NCBI RefSeq assembly: GCF_005765165.1
Contig: NZ_VCIW01000007.1
Span: forward strand, 124,001-188,000
Origin: Paenibacillus antri
GTDB lineage: Bacteria > Bacillota > Bacilli > Paenibacillales > YIM-B00363
Direction: 5' to 3'
Length of the DNA stretch: 64,000 nucleotides
The position numbers and the translations under genes are program-made. How positions within the stretch are numbered: the stretch's first letter is position 1; each line of letters begins with the position of its first letter. This document shows positions 58,917 to 64,000 of the stretch, in pieces. The notes under the pieces were generated by a model that saw nothing but the letters and a program-made list of their open reading frames with translations, had not been told where the DNA came from and ran no database searches.

Positions 58917-60527
58917 ATGTATAAAGTCATGTTGGTCGACGACGATTATCCGGTGCTGGAGCTGTTGTCCGAAGCGATCGATTGGGAGCGGCTCGGTCTT
59001 ACCTTAGAAGGCGCATATGAAAATGGTCTCGAAGCGTTGGAGGCCGCCGATCCGGACATGCCCGATATTCTCATTACCGATATCGGGATGCCGAAGATGG
59101 ACGGCTTGGAGCTCATCCAACGGCTGAAGGAACGGAAGCCGGGCCTTCGAGTCGCGATATTGTCCTGCCATAGCGAATTCCATTACGCCCAGCGCGCGAT
59201 GAAGCTCCAGGTACAGGATTACCTCGTGAAGGATACGCTGGACCCTGCCGATTTAGAGCAAGTTCTCGTCCGGTTTTCCGCCAGCCTCGACGAAGAGCGC
59301 AAGCTCGATCTCGAACGGCACAAGCTGCGGCATCTGGTGGACCGCTCGCGCGAAGCGATGAAGGAGAAGTGGATTCGGAACGCGATCCAACAGCCGCTGC
59401 TGCAAGCGAAGGTTTGGAACGAGGAGCTCGCTTCGTTCGGCTTGCCGGTCGAGGGAAGAACGGTGCTGCCGGCGATCGGAACGATCGACGATTACCTTCA
59501 GGCCCAACAACGGTTCATGTCGGACGATATTTTGCGGTTCGCCGTCACGAACGTAATCGAAGAGATCATCGCCGAATCCGAGACGGAAGCGGTGCTGTTC
59601 CCATATAGCGAGAGAGAATGGATGATTGTACATTCGTTCCGTCCGACTCTGACGGTGAACGGCTTCGACGAAGCCCGGAAGCTGACCGAACGGATCCGGT
59701 CGTCTTTGGGCCGCTCGCTTAAGCTGTCTATGTCGTTCGTGATCGGGGACATGTGCCGCACGCCGGAGCAAACCAAGATTGGGTTAACCGCCCTGTTGAC
59801 GGAAACCGGCCAGAGATTCTACATGGAGCGCGGAGAGATCGCGTCGTTCGCGCGTTTCGAGCCGACCGAGGGCGATTTATTCGCCTACTACGACGAAGCG
59901 AGCGAGCGATTCCGCGAAAGCATCGCGAAGCGGGATCCGGCAGAGGTGAAGGCGAAGGTCGGGGAATGGATAGAGTTCCTTAAGAAAGCCAAATACGCGC
60001 CTGAAATCGTGAAGGATTGGATGTTGAAGCTGCTGCTCGACATTCGCCTCAAACATCAATCTTTGCATTCTTTCCGATCGTCGAAGTCCGCCGAGAGCTT
60101 GCATAAGGACATCGCGGAGATCGGCTCCCTTCGCGAGTTGGGGAATTGGCTGACCGAACATCTCCTCGCGGCGATTGCGGCGGCCGAGGATTCCCGCGTC
60201 CGAACGCAGCGGAAAGAAGTGCTTGACGCTTACCAGTACGTGTCCTTACATCTGGACCAAAGAATAGGACTGGACGACATCGCGGAGCATCTGCACTTAA
60301 ACCCTAGTTACTTCAGCAGGTTGTTCAAGAAAGAGACGGGCGAGACGTTCATCGAATACGTCATTCGGACGAAGATGGAGCGCGCGAAGCAATTGCTCGA
60401 CCAAACGGCCCAACCCGTAGCGAAAATTTGCGAGATGCTCGGCTACGACAATCAAAGCTACTTCATTAAATTGTTCAAGGGGTACACCGGCGTCACCCCG
60501 ATCGATTATCGGAACCGGGGCGCTTAA
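58917..60527 (+). CDS. response regulator with AraC-type DNA-binding domain
   Basis: The 536-residue protein has a receiver domain (Asp8-Asp10, phosphoacceptor Asp55 in ITDIGMP), a long middle region and a C-terminal AraC double helix-turn-helix (about 435-535: LDDIAEHLHLNPSYFSRLF). It forms a pair with the kinase just upstream; AGGAGCGAGAAGG precedes the ATG. Likely targets are the promoters at 53633 and 55511. The lyase gene starts 12 bases after its stop, so control and catabolism share a transcript. Confidence 0.93.
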   Translation: MYKVMLVDDDYPVLELLSEAIDWERLGLTLEGAYENGLEALEAADPDMPDILITDIGMPKMDGLELIQRLKERKPGLRVAILSCHSEFHYAQRAMKLQVQDYLVKDTLDPADLEQVLVRFSASLDEERKLDLERHKLRHLVDRSREAMKEKWIRNAIQQPLLQAKVWNEELASFGLPVEGRTVLPAIGTIDDYLQAQQRFMSDDILRFAVTNVIEEIIAESETEAVLFPYSEREWMIVHSFRPTLTVNGFDEARKLTERIRSSLGRSLKLSMSFVIGDMCRTPEQTKIGLTALLTETGQRFYMERGEIASFARFEPTEGDLFAYYDEASERFRESIAKRDPAEVKAKVGEWIEFLKKAKYAPEIVKDWMLKLLLDIRLKHQSLHSFRSSKSAESLHKDIAEIGSLRELGNWLTEHLLAAIAAAEDSRVRTQRKEVLDAYQYVSLHLDQRIGLDDIAEHLHLNPSYFSRLFKKETGETFIEYVIRTKMERAKQLLDQTAQPVAKICEMLGYDNQSYFIKLFKGYTGVTPIDYRNRGA

Positions 60528-60539
60528 GAGGGGATGACT

Positions 60540-62366
60540 ATGGATTACCTTGCGATCAAACGGGCCCTGCAGATCGGCGATCGTTCGGAACAAGGAAGGA
60601 TGTTGTTTGACGAGGCTCGGGATGTTAGGAAATGGGAGGAGATCCGGACGTCCCCCTTCTATCGGGATATGGTTGCGGACCTCCGGGAAGAAGGGGAACG
60701 GCTGCTCTCCGAGCCGATCGTATCGTTACCTTTCTCCTCCTTCAAGTTATTCGATACCGCGGGGGCGAGAATCGAATTCGAACGTTCGTTTTTCGCGAGG
60801 CGAAAGCGTCTGTCGATCTTAGCGTTCTTGTCTCTGCTCGATCGGAATTCCGAGCTTTACCTTCCTGCGTTGGAAGACGCGATCTGGGCGATTTGCGACG
60901 AGTATACTTGGTGCCTGCCGGCCCATCTGGGCGGGAACTCCCTGAAACCGTCGCATCTGCGGCGAAATCGGCACAGCATCGATCTGTTCGCTGCCGAGAC
61001 CGGATTCGCCCTTGCGGAAATCGTCTCTCTTCTTAAGGAGAGAATACATCCTATCGTCGCGTCCCGGGCGGAAGCGGAAGTGAAAGAGAGAGTTCTAGAA
61101 ACCTATTGCAGCCTGGGCTCCTCCTATGAATGGGAAACGTTGGGGAACAACTGGGCGAGCGTGTGCGGCGGCTCCGTCGGCGCCGCCGCCCTTTATCTGA
61201 TCCCAAGCGCAGAGGAGCTCGCGCCGATCGTTCATCGGTTGCTGGGAACGATGGAGAGCTATCTTGCCGGCTTCGAAAACGACGGCGCCTCCACGGAGGG
61301 CGTAGGGTACTGGAGTTACGGTTTCGGCTTTTACTCGTATTTCGCCTCGTTGCTTAAGCAAAGAACCGCGGGGCGGATCGATTTGTTGGAAGGCGAGAAA
61401 ATCAAGCAAATCGCGTTGTTTCATCAGAAGTGTTACCTGACCGGTCCTTACACGGTGCCGTTCTCCGATTGCGAGCCGACGTCTCTGTTTCCCATGGGCT
61501 TGATTCACGCGTTGAAACGGCGTTACCCCGAGATCCACGTCCCGAACATAGAACAGAAGTGGAGCATCGCGAAGGATCCGATCGGGAGATGGGGCCCCTT
61601 CATCCGGGACTTCGTCTGGAGCCGCGCCGAGTGGATAGGCGAGGAGTGGCCGGACGGTACGTACTTCCTGCCGGACGCGCAGTGGGCGGTCGTCCGGCGG
61701 ACGATCGACGGCGAACGGTACGCGTTCGCCGCGAAGGGCGGCCATAACGACGAACCGCATAACCAGAACGATCTCGGGAGCTTCGTGCTTCACGTCGGCG
61801 GCGAAACGCTGCTGACCGATCTCGGTTCCGGCGAATATACGAAGGGCTACTTCGGGGCGGAGCGGTACTCGTATGTATGTAACAGCTCGGCGGGCCATTC
61901 CGTGCCGATCGTCGAAGGCTCCTACCAACAAGCCGGCGCAGCGTATCGAGCGAAGGCGCTTCGATTCGAAGAAAGCGAAGAGCAAGTATCCTACACTCTC
62001 GACTTGACGGAAGCATATGGAACGGCGAATCTGCAGTCGCTCGTTCGGCAATTTACGTTCAAGCAACGCGTTCTTGAATTGAGGGACAGGTATGTATTTC
62101 GCGAACCGCCCTCTTCCGTAATTAGTAGATTCATAACTTTGTATGAACCGGCGGTTTCCGCGGACGGACGCGTCCGGGTCGAAGGGGCCGCGTTCGGCGT
62201 CGAAGCGGTGTACGATCGACGGGCGGCGAAGCCGGTCATTCATAGATTCGATTTTATGAACAAAGACTCCAAGCTCATCCCGGTGTATGCGATCGATTTG
62301 GAGGCGGAGCGTCCGGCCGAAGAAGTGCTAATGACGGTCCGATTTGAAATCTATTCTCTTACCTGA
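60540..62366 (+). CDS. heparinase II/III-family polysaccharide lyase
   Basis: The 608-residue protein has an alpha/alpha toroid (about 60-370) with NNWASVCGGSVGAAAL, the Asn-Asn-Trp segment typical of such lyases. GFENDGASTEGVGYWSYG follows, and a beta-sandwich with KGGHNDEPHNQNDLGSF (His and Asn cluster of the HepII/III C-domain) from about 400. The family cleaves uronic-acid-containing chains by elimination, giving unsaturated ends. It lacks a signal peptide, so it would act on imported oligosaccharides. The start at 60540 is preferred over 60534 because GAGGGG is 6 bases ahead. A GH88 gene follows, giving a coherent lyase route. Heparin, alginate or another uronan as substrate is open. Confidence 0.82.
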   Translation: MDYLAIKRALQIGDRSEQGRMLFDEARDVRKWEEIRTSPFYRDMVADLREEGERLLSEPIVSLPFSSFKLFDTAGARIEFERSFFARRKRLSILAFLSLLDRNSELYLPALEDAIWAICDEYTWCLPAHLGGNSLKPSHLRRNRHSIDLFAAETGFALAEIVSLLKERIHPIVASRAEAEVKERVLETYCSLGSSYEWETLGNNWASVCGGSVGAAALYLIPSAEELAPIVHRLLGTMESYLAGFENDGASTEGVGYWSYGFGFYSYFASLLKQRTAGRIDLLEGEKIKQIALFHQKCYLTGPYTVPFSDCEPTSLFPMGLIHALKRRYPEIHVPNIEQKWSIAKDPIGRWGPFIRDFVWSRAEWIGEEWPDGTYFLPDAQWAVVRRTIDGERYAFAAKGGHNDEPHNQNDLGSFVLHVGGETLLTDLGSGEYTKGYFGAERYSYVCNSSAGHSVPIVEGSYQQAGAAYRAKALRFEESEEQVSYTLDLTEAYGTANLQSLVRQFTFKQRVLELRDRYVFREPPSSVISRFITLYEPAVSADGRVRVEGAAFGVEAVYDRRAAKPVIHRFDFMNKDSKLIPVYAIDLEAERPAEEVLMTVRFEIYSLT

Positions 62367-62385
62367 TACGGAAAGGATGTTACCG

Positions 62386-63513
62386 ATGAACGTACAAACG
62401 GATTGGGCGCAGAGCGCTTGGAACCAGGTGATCGGAAAGGTGTCTCATACGAGCGCCCGCATCGGCCCCGCCTTTCCTCACGCCAGCGTGAATGGCACAT
62501 ATGCGTTGGAACCGGCCCACTGGTGGACCGCGGGCTTCTGGCCCGGTCTGCTCTGGCTGCTGTACCGAGACACGAAGGACGAGGCGCTGCGGAACATCGC
62601 CGAGGCGTGCGAGGAGAAGCTGGATCAGGTCATTGCCGATTATTACCGTCTGGATCACGATATCGGCTTTATGTGGACGCTGACCGGCGTCGCTCGCTAT
62701 AAGCTGCTCGGAAACGAAGACTCCAAGCGCCGTGCGCTGCTGGCGGCCAACCTTCTGGCGGCGCGCTTCAATATTCAAGGAAAGTATATTCGGGCTTGGA
62801 ATCCCTGGAAACCCGGGGAAAACAACGCGGGCTGGGCGATCATCGATTGTATGATGAATTTGCCGTTATTGCATTGGGCTTCCGAGGCGACCGGGGATCC
62901 GCGGTTCAAGCATATCGCCGTCGCGCATGCGGATACGGTGCTGGAGCATTTCATCCGACCGGACGGCTCGGCGTACCATATCGTCATCTTCGATCCCCTG
63001 ACCGGCGAGAAGGTCGGAGTGAACGGAGGACAGGGCTACTCGGCCGAGTCGGCTTGGTCGCGCGGCACCGCATGGGCGTTGTACGGCATGGCGCTCAGCT
63101 ATCGACATACGGGGGATGAACGTTATTTACAGGCGGCGAAGCGCGCGGCGCATTTCTTCCTCGCCAATCTCCCGGAGGATCATGTCCCCCACTGGGATTT
63201 CCGTCTTCCCGCGGAGGTTCCCAAGCACCGCGATTCGTCGGCCGGGGCGTGCGCGGCTTGCGGCCTCCTGCTGCTTGCGAAGCAGGTGGACGTCGTAGAG
63301 TCCGAACTTTACCGCCAGGCGGGCGAACGCATCCTTCGTTCCTTGTATGAGCGTTACGGCACCTTCGATAAGGAAGACGAAGAAGGGTTGATTCTGCATG
63401 GAACGAGCCATTACCCGGAAGGTAGAAATATTGACGTCCCTCTGATCTACGGCGACTACTACTTCGTGGAAGGCCTCTCTCAATTATTGGGGCACGGCGA
63501 GCTATTTTGGTAA
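62386..63513 (+). CDS. GH88 unsaturated glucuronyl hydrolase
   Basis: The 375-residue cytoplasmic (alpha/alpha)6 hydrolase has the two catalytic-region acids: Asp90/Asp92 in LDHDIGFMW and Asp154 in AIIDCMMN. GL1-type enzymes use Asp88 and Asp149 at matching sites. SWSRGTAWA-like (AWSRGTAWALYG) and VPHWDFRLP segments are also typical. It removes the unsaturated uronate that lyases leave, and the lyase-family gene precedes it by 19 bases. The frame opens upstream at 62344, but ATG 62386 follows GGAAAGGA at the proper distance. It may act on glycosaminoglycan- or ulvan-type disaccharides; this cannot be narrowed further. Confidence 0.88.
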   Translation: MNVQTDWAQSAWNQVIGKVSHTSARIGPAFPHASVNGTYALEPAHWWTAGFWPGLLWLLYRDTKDEALRNIAEACEEKLDQVIADYYRLDHDIGFMWTLTGVARYKLLGNEDSKRRALLAANLLAARFNIQGKYIRAWNPWKPGENNAGWAIIDCMMNLPLLHWASEATGDPRFKHIAVAHADTVLEHFIRPDGSAYHIVIFDPLTGEKVGVNGGQGYSAESAWSRGTAWALYGMALSYRHTGDERYLQAAKRAAHFFLANLPEDHVPHWDFRLPAEVPKHRDSSAGACAACGLLLLAKQVDVVESELYRQAGERILRSLYERYGTFDKEDEEGLILHGTSHYPEGRNIDVPLIYGDYYFVEGLSQLLGHGELFW

Positions 63514-63528
63514 AGGGGGATCTCGCTC

Positions 63529-64000
63529 ATGCATTCCTTGGCATTACCGATCCAACGTAATCCACTAGCTACAAGAGAAGATCTGCAAGCCGCGGTGAAC
63601 CAACTGTGTCTGCCGTTGCTGCCTTACTACAGCGAAGGGAAAGCCCGCCTGCGGCTCGGAGCGACGGCCTCGGGCTGCACCGGTGCGACGGCCGAGTTGG
63701 AGGGCTTCTCCAGGGTGTTATGGGGGCTCGCGCCGCTAGCTGCCGGAGGAGGTAATAGCGAGCTGTGGGAGACGGTTCGCGAAGGCGTCCGGAACGGGAC
63801 CGACCCTGCGCATCGGGAATATTGGGGAGACGCAGCCGATTATGACCAGAAGCTGGTGGAGATGGCGGCGATCGGGCTGGCGCTTGCGTTAGCTCCCGAC
63901 CACATTTGGGAGCCGCTGCAGGAGCCGGAACGGCAACGGCTGTACCAGTGGCTTCAACAAATCAATCACCGGAAGCTTCATGATTGCAACTGGCTCCTTT
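63529..64000 (+). CDS. DUF2264 domain protein, 5' part
   Basis: The ATG at 63529 follows AAAGGGGGA by 8 bases and the frame stays open to the end of the window (157 codons). The start of the protein (TREDLQAAVNQLCLPLLPYY, then LEGFSRVLWGLAPL) fits the DUF2264 family, which is found next to GH88, rhamnosidase and lyase genes and is thought to be an alpha/alpha-toroid carbohydrate-active enzyme. Activity is unknown. It is 15 bases after the GH88 gene and belongs to the same operon. Confidence 0.8.
   Translation, partial: MHSLALPIQRNPLATREDLQAAVNQLCLPLLPYYSEGKARLRLGATASGCTGATAELEGFSRVLWGLAPLAAGGGNSELWETVREGVRNGTDPAHREYWGDAADYDQKLVEMAAIGLALALAPDHIWEPLQEPERQRLYQWLQQINHRKLHDCNWLL

Noticed and set aside
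1-64000. tRNA, rRNA, insertion sequences, integrase and phage genes
   Set aside because: None were recognised on either strand by eye; no transposase-like frame or terminal inverted repeats were seen.

Overview
The window looks like a chromosomal carbohydrate-utilisation region of a high-GC Gram-positive bacterium of the Paenibacillus/Cohnella type. The reasons are the AGGAGG-like ribosome sites, the lipoprotein sugar-binding proteins, the large two-component AraC-type response regulators paired with LytS/YesM-type kinases, the LplB/YtcP-type permeases, and the absence of import ATPases next to the permeases (Paenibacillaceae use a shared MsmX-type ATPase). There is no rRNA, tRNA or housekeeping marker, so the genus is an inference. 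Base composition looks high in GC almost throughout, except for one methyltransferase gene at 30959-31600.

Region 1 (1-18500) is a mannoside module. A DeoR regulator, a long class I mannose-6-phosphate isomerase, a ROK sugar kinase and a cytoplasmic GH38 alpha-mannosidase are followed by a response regulator, an ABC importer (binding protein plus two permeases), its sensor kinase and a very large secreted GH38-like enzyme with fibronectin and three discoidin-like modules. Predicted flow: outer trimming, import, intracellular alpha-mannosidase, ROK kinase, isomerase, fructose-6-phosphate.

Region 2 (18533-28809) carries a CE15-like esterase (minus strand), a membrane-bound one-component AraC regulator, a second importer and two S1 sulfatases, pointing to a sulfated and esterified glycan. 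Region 3 (28809-34128) is regulatory: two overlapping WYL-domain genes, a low-GC methyltransferase, and two tandem-duplicated GntR-LacI hybrid repressors, the first of which lacks a normal start codon.

Region 4 (34232-47847) holds a third importer, a GH43 lipoprotein, a GH2 enzyme, a double-GH43 protein with one degenerate half, relics of a lost kinase/permease unit, and a 1288-residue secreted GH43 with three CBM6-like modules apparently inserted in a LamG-like domain. Region 5 (47958-53550, minus strand) is the least explained part: an uncharacterised 550-residue protein, an AraC regulator and two FAD-dependent oxidoreductases, one with a helical-repeat tail. Region 6 (53737-64000) holds a fourth importer, kinase and response regulator, then a heparinase II/III-family enzyme, a GH88 unsaturated glucuronyl hydrolase and the start of a DUF2264 gene, which together suggest breakdown of a uronate-containing glycan by a lyase route.

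The most useful non-coding observations are two sets of candidate activator sites with conserved spacing to a -10 box (3995/8175/13625 and 53633/55511), a shared DeoR-type operator (334 and 1211), a triple 12-bp repeat before the second importer (22263-22338), and hairpins after three of the four binding-protein genes.
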